From: Eucalyptus grandis
Taxonomy: Eukaryota > Streptophyta > Magnoliopsida > Myrtales > Myrtaceae
DNA length: 64,000 bases
Reading direction: 5' to 3'
Assembly: GCF_016545825.1 (NCBI RefSeq)
Contig: NC_052612.1
Location: 53,241,738-53,305,737, forward strand
Shown one piece after another: positions 1 to 12,453 of the stretch. The number at the start of each line of letters is the position of its first letter. Within the stretch, counting starts at the first letter, position 1. Below the pieces are notes generated by a model. The model saw only the letters and a program-made list of their open reading frames with translations. It was not told the origin of the DNA and searched no databases. Both the position numbers and the translations under genes were made by a program.

Positions 1-1044
1 TATTGGAAAAGAATAAGCTCTTAGCTTTTAGCCTCTCCACTAGCAAAGTCTAGCAACCTAAACCTATCACATCCCCCAAAGATCTGAATTATTAGCATAA
101 ATGGGGAAAATTCAGAGACCAGCCAAAGGGCTCCATTCGAAATCAATGCTCCACCGACAAAAATTCAGGGAAAAACTAAGTAAGAGAGATGAACTAATTC
201 TAGTCAAAAACCGAAACTTTTGTTCCAAACTTTGATTGAATTCATAGTCGTTCAGGTTTTAAAGTTCATCTGGCGTCTTTGCTAATGCCAACCAGTTCAA
301 CACTCGCATCCCCGGCTCCCACTAGTCCAAGCAGTCCGTGAACCAAGCAAAGCTAAATACACATAAAATCAAACACAATTGAAAATAGCGAACCACATTA
401 AGAAGCTATAAATAACTGGGGAAGACGATGGTGCTGAGATTTTACCTGCTCCGTGAGGCCGAAAATGGGAGCAATTAAAATTGGTGCTCCCCCAGGAGAA
501 AGCAAAGCCCTTTTTCCAGATGAAACAATTAAAAAGACACAGTTTAAGACTGAAGTAAGAAGATAATAGAATCTCAGGCAAGGCAAGAAATAAAAGTGAA
601 ATTCCGGATCGATCTTTTGATGGGGGATAACAATCAGATACTAACCAGAGGACCCATGAAATCTTCGCTTCACTCATGGCAATAACACAGTGTACATCGA
701 CCCAAAAAAGGAAAGAGATGGATGTTGCCATATTTAGCACCGATTCGTACTGCAACAATATATTCAGAAAGTCCTCGCCTTTCTGCTTCAAATATCAAAA
801 GCTGCAGGCATTAGAGAGGAAAAAAAATCGCATGGAAAATAATGGTGATGAGATTTAACAAACGAGAGAGTAGAGAGAGAAACGAAATATTACTTCCCTC
901 GGTCTCAATTTCTTGAACCCAAAATAGGGTTTTTTTGAGATTCAAGAACCCACCATCAGCGCCAGATTAAGAGATTTGTATATACTTACCTCCACATATT
1001 GCCTTGTGAGTAAATTTGCTTTGCGATGAAGAAGAAGAAACGCC

Positions 1045-1076
<32 letters not shown>

Positions 1077-1080
1077 AGTG
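1045..1080. repeat. GA microsatellite
   Basis: An uninterrupted run of AG units followed by GGGAG-type variants. It makes arginine-glutamate or serine-leucine shadow frames on both strands. Confidence 0.9.
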
Positions 1081-1433
1081 GGGTTTGGCTATGTAATAAG
1101 CATAAAATATTTGCAGTTTTTCCGTTAAACATGAATAGTAAACAAGGCAAATAACCATGAAAAGACACGCTCCCGAACCAAAGCTCCAATTTTCCCAAAT
1201 TCTTCCTTTTAATAAATATTAACTATTCATTTCTCGGATAAATAAACTACGGAAAGCTAACATTTGACAAGTAATAAGACAATAAAAAGAAGCAGCATCC
1301 AAGAACGACCAAGATAATCGGGCTGAGTACGCTTGCCAGTGAGAATAGAGGAAAAAGAAGCTGCAAAAAGATCAACTGGGATGAGGAAAGATTCGAGTCC
1401 ATCTCTATCTGTCTCTCTCAAACACACGCACCA

Positions 1434-1453
1434 GCGCGCGCGCGCGCGCGCGG
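1434..1453. repeat. Alternating GC dinucleotide tract
   Basis: About ten GC units in a row, a purine-pyrimidine alternation able to form Z-DNA. It lies about 390 bases downstream of the miR156 hairpin on the transcript strand. Confidence 0.9.
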
Positions 1454-1770
1454 CAAGGCCACTTTCTCAGCTACCGATCGCCTTCGCAAAGCTTACTTGC
1501 TTTCCCTTCTTTTCCAGAATTCAGAGAGCAAGAGACATGTGGATACAAGACGGACACCTGGCCCGGCATGACAGTAAATATCGTAGGGTTCTGATTCAGA
1601 AAGACCGGGAGGCCGCCCAGATGGAGAAATCAGCACAGCCCACCTTTGGGGACACATAAAATTATGTGTCAAAAATTCACAGGAAATACAATACTTTTGT
1701 TAATGAGAATAGGGGAGAGAGAGAGAGAGAGAGAGGAAAGAACTTGGAAAGTGCAAAAAAAGGAACCGAG

Positions 1771-1863
1771 TGGAGACTGACAGAAGAGAAGTGAGCACGC
1801 ACCCGCAAAGGCATGCCCTTCATACAATTGCCTGCGTGTGCTCACTCTCTTCTGTCACTCTCT
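1771..1863 (-). ncRNA. MIR156: MIR156 precursor hairpin
   Basis: The minus strand reads UGACAGAAGAGAGUGAGCAC at 1857-1838, identical to canonical plant miR156. It lies on the 5' arm of a hairpin, the usual position for MIR156. The 3' arm (about 1797-1777) is nearly its perfect complement with one extra base, as expected for the star strand. The loop spans about 1800-1835. miR156 guides cleavage and translational repression of SPL transcription factor mRNAs and keeps plants juvenile. A TATA-like motif with a telo-like box lies about 230 bases upstream on the same strand, so the hairpin probably sits in the first part of the primary transcript, which would run left. The + strand of the inverted repeat could also fold, but its arm carries the extra base and does not give the exact miRNA. 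Confidence 0.93.
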
Positions 1864-2082
1864 TTCTCTCTCTCTCTCTCTCCCAGACAAAAACAAGAAA
1901 AGCTTCGAAATCCTCCTCCAATCGGAAGCCGCCAGATTCTTGTGCATTTCTGAATGTTGAATCGCAGATCTGCTAACCCCATGTACTCGAACCACCTCAA
2001 CCGCCTTTCTGTCATCAAGAAACTCCGACCCAGATCTTACCCCCCATCGCAAATCAATCAAGATCCATACTTTGAACACCAA

Positions 2083-2096
2083 CTAGGGTTTTATAT
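2083..2096 (-). promoter_or_regulatory. Probable MIR156 promoter core (TATA plus telo-like box)
   Basis: On the minus strand ATATAAAA (2096-2089) runs directly into AAACCCTAG (2091-2083). A start about 30 bases downstream would put the miR156 hairpin some 200 nt into the transcript. Function is inferred from position. Confidence 0.5.
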
Positions 2097-2372
2097 CATC
2101 CCTATCACACGGAAACAGCCCAATCCCATTCCAAGAAACATCATCTCATCTCTTCGAAACCCCCTCCACCCCCTCCCCTTCCTCCCCCTCCTTCCTCTCC
2201 CTCTCTCTTCCCTCTCTCTCTCCAAGCATCCATCTTTAGCTAACACCTTCTTCTTTTGGGCTTTCTCCAGGCGCATGATATATATGATGCTGAGTGTGCA
2301 ATGCATAAAGCGAGTCAACAGAAACAAATGTGGGATTAGTTGGGTGGTGTCGATGAAAAATCGTAGGCTAGT

Positions 2373-2420
2373 GGGGGGGGAGGGAGGGAGGGAGGGAGGG
2401 AGAGAGAGAGAGAGAGAGAC
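2373..2420. repeat. G-run, GGGA and GA compound microsatellite
   Basis: A run of eight G is followed by GGGA units and then GA units. It lies upstream of the inferred MIR156 promoter. Confidence 0.9.
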
Positions 2421-3376
2421 AAGGGGAATTGGTAATCGGGGTGTGTTAGTGAATAATTAATCGGCTTTACGGCTTTGTTGGTGATTTGATTGATTAGGGT
2501 GGATTTTGAGCCGTTGATGGGTCATCGTGGCGGGTCCCATCTGTCGGTTTCTTGATGATGGGCGGCGAGAGTCGTGCGGCTCGGGACTGCGTCAAACCAG
2601 GGAGACAACATGAAGACGGTTCTTGGGTTACCATGCTATCTTTATCACCTTTCATCTTTTTGCTCTTCACGATTATTATGATGGTTCTACTTAAGTGTAT
2701 TTTAGCTCATAATCTCTATAACAGTGAAAGTAGATGTTCTGCCTAGAGTTATATCGATTTGATATTTTGCATTTTAAGAATAAACGTTTTCCTAAGGATT
2801 TCTAACAACAATACTAATTTATTTTCAGATAATTTCGTACTTACATTGATCTAAATCTTGTTTCCAAGTTTTTGGATACAGAAAAATTTTCAGGCTTTTG
2901 TTTTTCGTGTTTTCTTCGTTATATTTTGTTGAATTTGTAAATAGTAGTAATATGAACCCAGTACAACTTTAAATGGTGTTCCGCCTTTTCCATTATAAAA
3001 ATCATAAGCAAAAATATAATGCTTTAATGGGATTATCAAAATATTTATAAAGACAAAAAAGTAACAAAAAAACATATTTAAGAAATTGACTGAAATGAAA
3101 AGATTTTCTAAAATAAGGATAATAGCATAACTATGAAAAGTTGTGAGTAGTTCTCAATGACTTCTATGACTTCATTATGAAAAATTAAAGGACTAAATTG
3201 AACATATAGGATTAGTTCAAAGATAACATTGGACAAATTAAAAGTTTGAGAATTATGTGGCACGTTGAATCAAAGTATAGGACTATTTATGTCAACTTTT
3301 TTTTTTAATAAAAAGAATGGTTAAGAGCTATAGAGCTTTGTATTCAATTTTTTTTTCTTTTTTACCTCAAAAGATA
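2421..3376. other. Intergenic, no gene seen
   Basis: AT-rich sequence with no recognisable coding or RNA gene. The short open frames at 2552-2746 and 2890-3075 have no recognisable domain. Confidence 0.5.
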
Positions 3377-3934
3377 GGGTTATTACCACAAAAAGTTCCT
3401 AAATTGATACATCGTGATAAATTGACTAAAAACTATTTTTTTACAACCAAAAACTAATACATTTGTACCACCGCCTACAGTGACCTAGTTGAATAAGAGC
3501 TCCCATGACGTCTATCCAGGACGGAGGAGTTTGAATCCCACAGGACGCACGGGATCTTAAGCGCGACGTCGGGGTGGTGGGTCTTCTGCTAGCATCGCCC
3601 CAGGGTTTACCCGCCGGCTGCCGGCTATACGAGATTCCCTGGGCATAAAAAAAAAATGCATTTATAACAAATTTACCCTTAGTTAGTTTCTATTAAATTT
3701 TATTGTCAAATTGTTGAGTTGGATTATACGTGGCAATTAACGAATGTACCAATTTGAGGTTTTACCTTTTCAGTTTATGATTTTTTGTGGTATTAATATA
3801 ATTTAACGAAAATTAACAATGGATAAATTTGTCACAAATATATTAGTTTGTGGGTATTTTTTTATAGTAAAAAAAATAGTTTATAGTAAATTTGTTATAT
3901 ATGTATGAGTTTGGGGTTTTTCATTGCATTAACC
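3377..3934. mobile_element. MITE, family 1 (interrupted by a SINE)
   Basis: Imperfect terminal inverted repeats of about 45 bases lie at 3377-3425 and 3881-3934; both begin GGTTA and contain a GATACA/CATACA core. Internally, phrases like AAATTTGTCACAAATAT recur. The copy at 12.45-12.94 kb has the same ends and the same internal phrases, so this is a dispersed non-autonomous family. A SINE-like insert occupies 3468-3656. Confidence 0.55.
3468..3656 (+). mobile_element. tRNA-derived SINE
   Basis: An A-box-like stretch near 3480 and a good B box, GTTTGAATCCC at 3529-3539, have tRNA-like spacing. About 100 bases of GC-rich body and an A-rich tail of ten A (to 3656) follow. Flanks CATTTGTA (3460-3467) and CATTTATA (3659-3666) look like a slightly decayed target-site duplication, and removing the insert rejoins the MITE phrase around it. 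The B box, A tail and flanks together support a Pol III-type SINE. The family is not identified. Confidence 0.55.
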
Positions 3935-6910
3935 GTAAATAATAATATTGAGATTTCCAAAAATTGGGACACATTGTGAATAAAAATGATGGGTGTGGTT
4001 CTATTTTTCAACAACCTGCTAATAGCTAGGCTCTTATCATTTCTCTCACTATGTGGTAACAAATGGAGAAACAATAAGAAAGGAATGATGGCCCTTTTAG
4101 AGAAAGGTGGCAATTGCTATAGGAATTTGTATAGAATCATAATTGAGAACATCATATAGAGATCGCATACCACAATAAGTTAAAATTCCAGTTCAAAATT
4201 AATTTGGCTAATTTTAATAACAATATCTGAAAGATCAATCTCATTTAAATATAACTTGTGTATAGTTACGATGACCCATCTCCTTACATGCAATTCGATA
4301 ATATGAATTCACAATGAAATTGGACATTTTTGAAAATTTAAACATATAGATTACTTAAAATTTTGTCAGTATTATTTTATGCTTATCAATTTATTGATTT
4401 AAATCTTTGTTTAATTTCATAAAGTACACTTAAATAAGAAAGATTAAAATATATGTAATTTGAAAAATCAATAAAATTTAAACTTCTGAAATAAAATTTA
4501 GACAAAGATATAATCTCGACTTTTAACTAAATAATTGAAGTGATTTATTGGTAAATAAAGAACATTTCACAAAATAAAGAAACCCACTCAATTTACAAAT
4601 AATTTAAAATACAACAAACTGAGTTATGCGGTAATAATAAATAAACTATTGACAACTTAAAAATAACTATGTTAACCATTAAATGCAATAATCCTTTGCA
4701 CTCAATAGATACTTCCAGTAATTTAAAAAATTGCATCCAGAAATTATAAAAACTATAGAAACTTAACCCACAGCTCATTAGTTTTCATCTTTAACTATAT
4801 AATATCATAATCAACTTTTATCTTTTGAAAATGTTTATTGATTGTTAATGTCATGTAATTAATTATTCTTACTTCTGAAATCCAATTGTTTTGAACTTGC
4901 AATTTCTCTTAAAGTACATATTAGAAGGGATTATCTATAACTAAATAGTTTGTCCTTTGAATGTGTAAAATGAAAATTACATTTAATATAGCACCGGATA
5001 AAGATAACCACACACTATTAAATTAAAAAAAAAATTGTAGACATGCTAATAGTTTTCAAATTTTCCTCTTCTAACTTGTCTACATATGCTTATTTCAAAT
5101 TGAATTTTAAGTTTTATATCATCTTTGTATATCCAACTTTGCAAAAAAAAATTCCTATTTGGGTATCGTATGTCCTCAATGGACAACAGCTGCAAATAAC
5201 ATAAACAATACAGAGATAAAAATAGTTGAGTTAGAATCAAATTCCACGCAACTTGAATATTGGTAGAGTTAATCTCTAGAAGTTCGAACCAAAAAAAAAA
5301 AAAAAAAAAGTTAATTTCTGAAAAAACGATTATCTATGTTTGTCAAATTTCACAAAATGTGCCTCTCACAAAATCTCACTCTAAGTGATTCTATGGTCTA
5401 AAGAAGAGAATTTGATTTTAGTGGTGATTACACCATCCTCCAGTCCCGTCTTCCACTAATATATTTTTATATATTTTTTTGGAAGTATTCTCTATTTAGT
5501 TAACTCTTTTATTTTTCCAAAAATAATATAGTTTATACATGCATAAATGAATGATAAATTTTTTACAGATATCAACATCCGAAGTTCCCACTTTATGAGC
5601 ACCCCCACGTACCCCACCCACTTAGGTGCAAGGGAGCCGCCCTGACATGGTACGGATTGCATCAATAATTATAGCCCTCGTAATAATTAATTTACATAAA
5701 TATTATTGCGTCTGTATAATATAAATTTAATTTTTATTTTATTTTATCTATGGCTACTTCCATCAATATGGCTGAATCTAAATAGATAATTATGTCCGTA
5801 CAACTTATACTAGCCATCGCCCACGGATTATGCGCACGCATGATTATCTTTTTTGACGTTCAATTAAATGATTCTAGTCGGTGCATATAATAAATATAAA
5901 AGATTTTAATTTTTTCTTCTTTCCACCATTTTAATTTTGTCGGGTTAGCTTGCTAAAAACTTTGTACAAGTTTGGTGAATACAATCTCAAAATTTCATCT
6001 CATAACATCCCATTATATCTTCCATTTATATTGGCACGTTTACAAACAAATGACCCTTTCCTCTTGTAATTCTTCCACTCCACATTCTCGGGTAAAATGA
6101 CCATCCAAATTTTAGGCTAAAAAAAAATCATTTTTCAATTACCATAGTTGATTACTTTGATGAAAATCTCAATTGGTGTTGACAAGTTAATCCTCATCGC
6201 ACTGCATTTATCTCTGTCTGTTCAAGTATATCGTTATTATAACATCATTAGTCTTCTCAAACACACCCAGTCAATTAAATAACTGCAAGTATTTATTCTT
6301 TAGTAATAATTATCAGTCGACTTCCAGACGGATTACAAGTTCCGATGTAGACTTAATTAGCTTGAACGAATTTTGAGATAATTAAGAAATTTGATATGGA
6401 GTTTGAATTGAGTTCATGCTAATCAAGTGGGTTTGAGATCAGGACAGTGTCGGACTGTCTCAAAGTCATCGTGCCTCTCCTCGCGGAGAGGTATTAACTG
6501 CTAATCCTCTAATTAAATGCGTAATTACAAGAGTAAAAAAAAGATAAAAACATTATCGTTACCTAGGATTGGTCGTGAGACCCTCACTCCCTCTGCCACC
6601 ACCATTTTCGGCGGTGGCTAGCTTCAAGTTCCAACGAAGATTCTTGCTCTGGTGGCGGCATGCGTGCATGTGCTTTCCTGATTCTCACTCTTTAACACTT
6701 TTGTCCCTTTCGTTGCCAATTTTCAAATCCGATACTCAACACATTCCAAAAGCTTTAGCAAAAAACGTATGGAGCATATAAGGTGACGCTCGACATTCAC
6801 ACATCAAGCGTCAATTCGGGCTTGGCTTTCTTTTGACTAGTGAAAAGATTGGAGAGGGGGACCGACGGCTGGCGGCAATCCCCTCTTGACGTCGCGATAA
6901 GGATCATACC
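3935..6910. other. AT-rich intergenic DNA
   Basis: No gene recognised. A run of 19 A at 5291-5309 follows GTTCGAACC, which resembles a Pol III B box and may be the end of a decayed SINE. The open frame at 6569-6781 has no recognisable domain. Confidence 0.45.
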
Positions 6911-7560
6911 CTTTTCTTAACTAAGTTGCCTAAGTGATGATGCCATATGAAATGTTTAGGTTGAAGGCTCAATACCAATCTAAAAAGTTTATCCAATTGA
7001 CATAGACAAGTAATGCGGTTTTGCTTAGATATTTTTATAATCTCATTCCTAACAATGGTCGCGTGGTAGGGCTCGTTCTTTAACCACCTCCATTTGGGTT
7101 AATTCATGTAATGGTTGATAAGTTTAAAATGTAACTAAGAAAGAAAAATGAAAAATTAGTGAAAGATAAGAAAATTTGATGATAAAAAAAAAATAGGACC
7201 TCGAATTCGCAACATACAGTATTTGAAAATAGCATTATTCCCTTTCCTAACTAAGTTGCACAAGTGATGCCATACGAAATGTTTAGGTTGAAGGCTTGAT
7301 ACCAATCTAAAAAGTTTATGCGCATTGACATAGACAAGTAATACAATTCTGCTCAGAAATTTTTATAATCTCATCCCTAACGACCGTCGTGTAGCACGGC
7401 TTGTTCTTTAATCATCTCCATTTGGGTAAATCCGTGCAATGGTTGGTAAGTTTAAAACGTCACTAAGATAAATGAAAAGTTAGTAAAAGATTAAAAAAAA
7501 TTGACGATAAAAGAAAAATGGGACCTCGAAATTGTGACCGACAGTGTTCAAAAATAGAGA
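6911..7560. repeat. Two-copy tandem direct repeat, about 330 bases per unit
   Basis: Unit 1 runs about 6911-7240 and unit 2 about 7241-7560. Both contain the AACTAAGTTGC, AAATGTTTAGGTTGAAGGC and CCAATCTAAAAAGTTTAT phrases in the same order and diverge by scattered substitutions. The phrase ATGATGCCATATGAAAT near the start returns inverted at about 7590-7606 just past unit 2. This may be a duplicated non-coding mobile element. No open frame spans it. Confidence 0.75.
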
Positions 7561-10048
7561 AAGCTCTCAAACTGTGTGCAATCACGTCATATTTCATATG
7601 GCATCATTGGACGGAAACTAGGCATACCAATAGGTACTTCTGGAACATCGATGCTTCTTTATAAAATAAAAAGAAAAAGTTTGGGTCAAGGGATTCGAGT
7701 AAAAGTTGGTATTTTTTTTTAAAGGGAATTGGACATTTAAAAATTCAGTGATGAAGGAAATTTTCCTCACAAAATGCGTCTCCAATAATGTACGCGAAGC
7801 AAATTTGAAGGAGGATTTCAACCTTAAAACTTTTCCTAAAATTTCTATGAATGCCCATGTTAGTTGTGATGAACTTTATCGTCCCATTCCCGGATCATGG
7901 AAACCCTAATTTATAAGTTAACGAGATAGTAAAGAAATGATTCCTCAGATCTCTCATACGATCTAAAATCAAACCTTCAATTTTACAAAACCTAAATTCC
8001 GTTTTGTTGATTACTTTTCTCGCACGGCACGCGTGTGCTCTTTTTACTTGTAATTTGGGAAAATATTGCCATCCTCTCGTGATAAAATAAAGCGAGATTC
8101 CCGGAATAAAGTAAGATTCCCTAGAATGAAAGGCTCACATGATACGTCGAATAGGAACCATGTCAGCCTGATCACTGATTTATGATATAAATCTGGTTCT
8201 GGTCAATCATAATAAAGAAATGAATAGTAGGCTTATAATGAGATTCGAGTACAATCAGTCTCTTCTTTTTGGGCTTGGCGGTTGACTTCAAATGAGAGTG
8301 CGGGATAAATGCCAAATTAGTACTCAATCTATTGTAGAATGACAATTTTGCAGCATTTGTGCAAAATCCCAATGTTGTCATTCTGCCAATTATAGTCGAA
8401 AATCGCCGACGTGGCATCCGGTATGGTACGCTGGCGTGGACAACTTTACTCATAATGATGTTTTATGTGTATCATCACGTCAACAATTTTCAGTGGCAAA
8501 TAGACAGAAAAGAATAACATTGAAATTTCGACAAATTTTACGACTGAATTAATAGAATTGAAAAAGTTTCGGACTGAATTGATAATTTTTTCTAAAGCCC
8601 ATATCAAGCCCTCAAGCACTAGAATGTGTTTATCTTTGTTTCGGAATAAAATAATAAGAATGAGGCTCGGTCAACTAAAATGTGTTCATCACTCAATAGT
8701 TAAAGCAACACTGTGATTGAAAGTGATAGACTACCAATGTTGTTATTGTCGGCAATAAGAAAAAATTCTCAGGCAAAATTGAAAGCATGGTCTTTATACA
8801 ATTGCACTACTCAATATTGCAATCCTAGTTTATCTTGTGATATGTTTGATACCGAAAATAATCTCATGTAACCATTATAGGACAAATATCATATTTCTAT
8901 CCAAGCATCAACTAAAAATGCAGACTAAGTAGTGGGGATATTCACATGGTGCAAACGTGGAATAATAATATAAAATTTCGTATTTATTATTAAATAATCG
9001 GAATACATTTACAGCTAAGAAAATAAAATTTAATATCGTTTCATGAACACGAGATTGTTCTCTTTTCTTTAAGTGCAATTCCAATGTTTGACCAAGTTAG
9101 CAATTTAATCTAACTCACTTGGTATCACGCATGTAGTTGTCAACATAGACCTAATTACATTGACCTACTTAGATTGACCATTGCTTGAATCTTGAATAGT
9201 AGGGTGCACATCTAAGTTTTCCTCAATTAAACAATACCATTTTTGAATCGTATGAAATGTGATAATTATCTTGATAGACCGGAGCATCGGGATCACATCA
9301 TCTTAGATTGACAAGACAAGACCATGCAATTGACACCACATTATTACATGTACGTCCAAATCCAAGTAGAAAACCCCTCCCAACTTGGTTGTTTAGGGCT
9401 CCATCCATTGAAGGATGCACTTGCTAGTGCTCTCACAGTGGCTTGTCTCCAGCACCATTTCAACCCCACACCACCCATTTTGCAAAGTCCAGTTCATGTT
9501 GGACCCTCCCTTCATAACCCAGAGATGGGGTTTCATCTTGAACCCACTAATAGTGGATAAGATCTGACTTTCTTGATGGAGGAGACTATTCAAATCGCAA
9601 TTCTTTTCTCTCTCTCTTTTCATAAGAGCCATGTTACATTTTCCCTAACCCTAGCACACCACTCAGCAGTAGATTCATCCTTGACAAATGCCTGAAAACC
9701 CTCAAAAGCTCAGACAACTGATGATGGATTGGGGCCTACTGGGTTTCAGACAGGGTGGGAGGACCACTCTGTGGTCCTGCAAAAGCAAATGTAGTGCGAG
9801 ATCTAACGTTCGGCATGGGACATATAGGAAGCACCGCGTTTTCTTCTGTTCGGTTTTCTACGCCCATCATCCTCAACTTGCGTACTTTGTATATTTTTGC
9901 TTAGACATGGACAGCGAACAAGGCATGAAGAGAGGGTTTCACGCTTCCCTTTGTTACTTATTTTAAGGGGGAAGGAGAAGTCGGGAAAAACGAAACCCAG
10001 AAAGAGGAGGTGCTTTCTTGGGCCACGCCACATCACTCTGGGACAACC
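7561..10048. other. AT-rich intergenic DNA
   Basis: No gene recognised. Short frames at 8172-8453, 9324-9560 and 9688-9966 lack recognisable domains, and no splice structure suggests exons. Confidence 0.45.
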
Positions 10049-10915
10049 GGTGACGATACGAGGAGAAGCCGATCAATAGGGAGCAAGAAATTCAATTTTT
10101 ATTGAGATACATATCATGTTGACAGCGCGATATCCCATTTTGCAAGAGAAGGAAAGGAAACAAATTTTAGTGGAGTGAACAAATCACAAAGGTTGTTGTG
10201 GCTTCTAAGATTTTCAGCAAACTTTTCATGACCGCAATACCCTACCCTTAAAGTAACAACAGCTTATAGTGATTTTTAGAGAGTTGTCTTATCTAATTTT
10301 TAGGTACTACAACTTTAAGTCGTTTATCATTAAAAAGCACGAATTATAGCACTTGACGGTGGGGCCATAACTTGGAACAGACTAGATCTCTAGCTCCATC
10401 TATGCTGATTTTTATTTATGGGAGATAAAGGCAAGTGTTTTGTGTGGCTGTCATACGACCAGTAACGATACGAGGAGAAATCAATCAATAAGAAATAAGA
10501 AATTCAACTTCTATCGAGATATATATATATTATGCGGACAAGATGATCAGATGCAATAGTAATGCTAAATGTATTAAATTTTTATTAGAATTTGCATACA
10601 AAACGACACGATATTCTATTTTGACAAGAAAAGGTAAATGAACAAATTATTGTGGAGTAAGCAAATCACAAAGGGTGCTGCGGCATCTAAGATTTTCAGC
10701 AAACTTTTCACAACCGCAATAACCTACTCTTAAAGTAACAGCAGCTTATGGCAGGTTTTAAGTAGCTGTCTTATCCAATTTTGAGGTGCTACAACTTTAA
10801 GCCGTGCATCATTGAAAAGCACAAGTTACAACACTTCCCGGTCCAGTCAGTCATAACCTGGAGCAACTTCACCTCTAGCGTCATTTGTACTGATCTCTCT
10901 ACTCATGGGAGAATC
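10049..10915. repeat. Two-copy tandem direct repeat, about 400-450 bases per unit
   Basis: Unit 1 (about 10049-10435) and unit 2 (about 10461-10915) share, in order, ACGATACGAGGAGAA, CAAATCACAAAGG, TAAGATTTTCAGCAAACTTT and CTACAACTTTAAG. Unit 2 has an extra AT-rich segment with a TATATATA run near 10525. No coding frame is conserved between the units. Confidence 0.75.
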
Positions 10916-12450
10916 TAGTACAACATGTCGACATGATTGATCGTTTATGAGCGACCAATAATGGCCACCGCATTCCCTCTCTCTCTCTCTCAGCAGTTGC
11001 CATCGTCCTTCCCTGTCTCTCTTAGTGCATTGTACGTTGCGTGCACTGGCAGCGGATAAGCTTTGGCATGCATGCACCCAGTCCATTAGCTTCTTATATT
11101 CGAGGAAAAGATCTGGTTGGTACTAATGCATGCAGAGCCTAAATTATACGCCAGCCACAAGAAAATCCAACCTTTTCGCCTTGAAAATTGGAGGCGGAAT
11201 AGCCGAGGCAGTCGTGGTTGGGGAGATCGTTAATGTCCTCGGCATCGACAGGATCGGATCCTAATTAGACCAGATGTCCGCGTCCGTGCTTTCGGATTAT
11301 TAATGAACGAACAGTATTGCACATTATATATACGCTAATGGTCAACCAAAAGTACATAATAAACCGTGTAGACCGAGGGGCTATCTTCCAGTTTAAGGCA
11401 ACGTTGATGAGAAAGCTAATCGTACGGATCGATCACGATCACGTATCCTTCGCTGCGGTAAATAGTTCGCAAGGACGGATGTAGTACGATTAGTTCTGCC
11501 ATAGTACTCAATGTCGACCAATTTCTGAAAAATCTCCGTTTCGTGATCCGGGAAAATCCACTGTTTAGCAAGCTCACTTATCGGATAATGACAGGCATTT
11601 TAATATTGGTTTATTGTATAAGGTTTATATTTTATGTTTTATTTAGTTATGTGGAGGAAGTGCAACTTATTTCTTTTTACATGGATAAACTCCTTACCCA
11701 TGACAAAGCTCTCCATCGACCTCGTTTCCATTTGGTGATTTGGAAAATCGAGCATGTGTTATGACCAGGTATACATCCCTTCCCATTGAGGCGACCCCAT
11801 GCAGTTGGTTTTGTTTTGGGCCGTAAAAAATGAGCGAAAAATTTGATAATTTGACGCATCATTTATTGAGTCACGCAAAACATAGCTTAATTAATGTTTA
11901 AGGACAATCGATAAGCTTTTGAGAAAAATGAATCAATTAGTGTTCGATGAAAATAAGTCGGACTAGATGTGATGTGATAGGTCCAACTTGAGCTCTTTTT
12001 AGCGATAACACCTAGTATTGCATCTGTATCCTTTTTTTTTTAACATACATTTAATATGGTAAGACGTAACAAAACCATCTCTCGAATTCTACTGTGTTTT
12101 GCATTTTCCCCGTTTTATCATGTCGGCAATACCCGGAGAGGATTGAGAGTAGCCGGACCGATCGTCCCTCCGGATTCCTGCCCTTTTTAACAAGGGCCCA
12201 AAAAAAAAAAAAAACCTGTAACCCAGTCCATATTGCCTCTTCAGTAATGGGTCTTCACAGTCGAATGGTCAGAGATTTATTTAGAAAATGAACTAGTATT
12301 GGGCCTTGATAATGAAGCCCAATAGCTTTCTTAGGTCATGAGGCGGGGTTAGTGATAATTTCCGATGTTTAGATTCATTGTACTTATGTGATTCTAACCA
12401 TAGTCTGCCCCCTTTGAATTGAAGAATAATATGTCCCTTTAAAATCGTTT
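10916..12450. other. Intergenic, no gene seen
   Basis: Mixed-composition sequence with no recognisable gene. The open frame at 10847-11086 (minus) owes its length partly to a CT tract. A run of 14 A lies near 12201. Confidence 0.45.
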
Positions 12451-12453
12451 TTA

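Larger units (their letters stand above)
1..1770. other. Probable MIR156 primary-transcript and flanking region, no protein gene seen
   Basis: No convincing coding exon is visible. Open frames here are short or run through simple repeats. If the MIR156 transcript runs leftwards as its arm order suggests, its 3' part and introns would lie here, but I could not place splice sites. The stretch includes a GA tract at 1045-1080, an alternating GC tract at 1434-1453 and a second GA tract at 1714-1735. Confidence 0.4.

Noticed and set aside
1333..2460. Several 60-168 codon frames on both strands
   Set aside because: They run through simple repeats and the miR156 hairpin and have no domain or splice support.
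5230..5309. A possible second SINE ending in 19 A
   Set aside because: Only a B-box-like GTTCGAACC and the A run are present; no body and no clear target duplication.
9324..9560. A 78-codon frame with a faint resemblance to an acyltransferase segment (PLKDALASALTVA)
   Set aside because: The match is one short stretch, the next family motifs are missing, and no neighbouring exon continues it.
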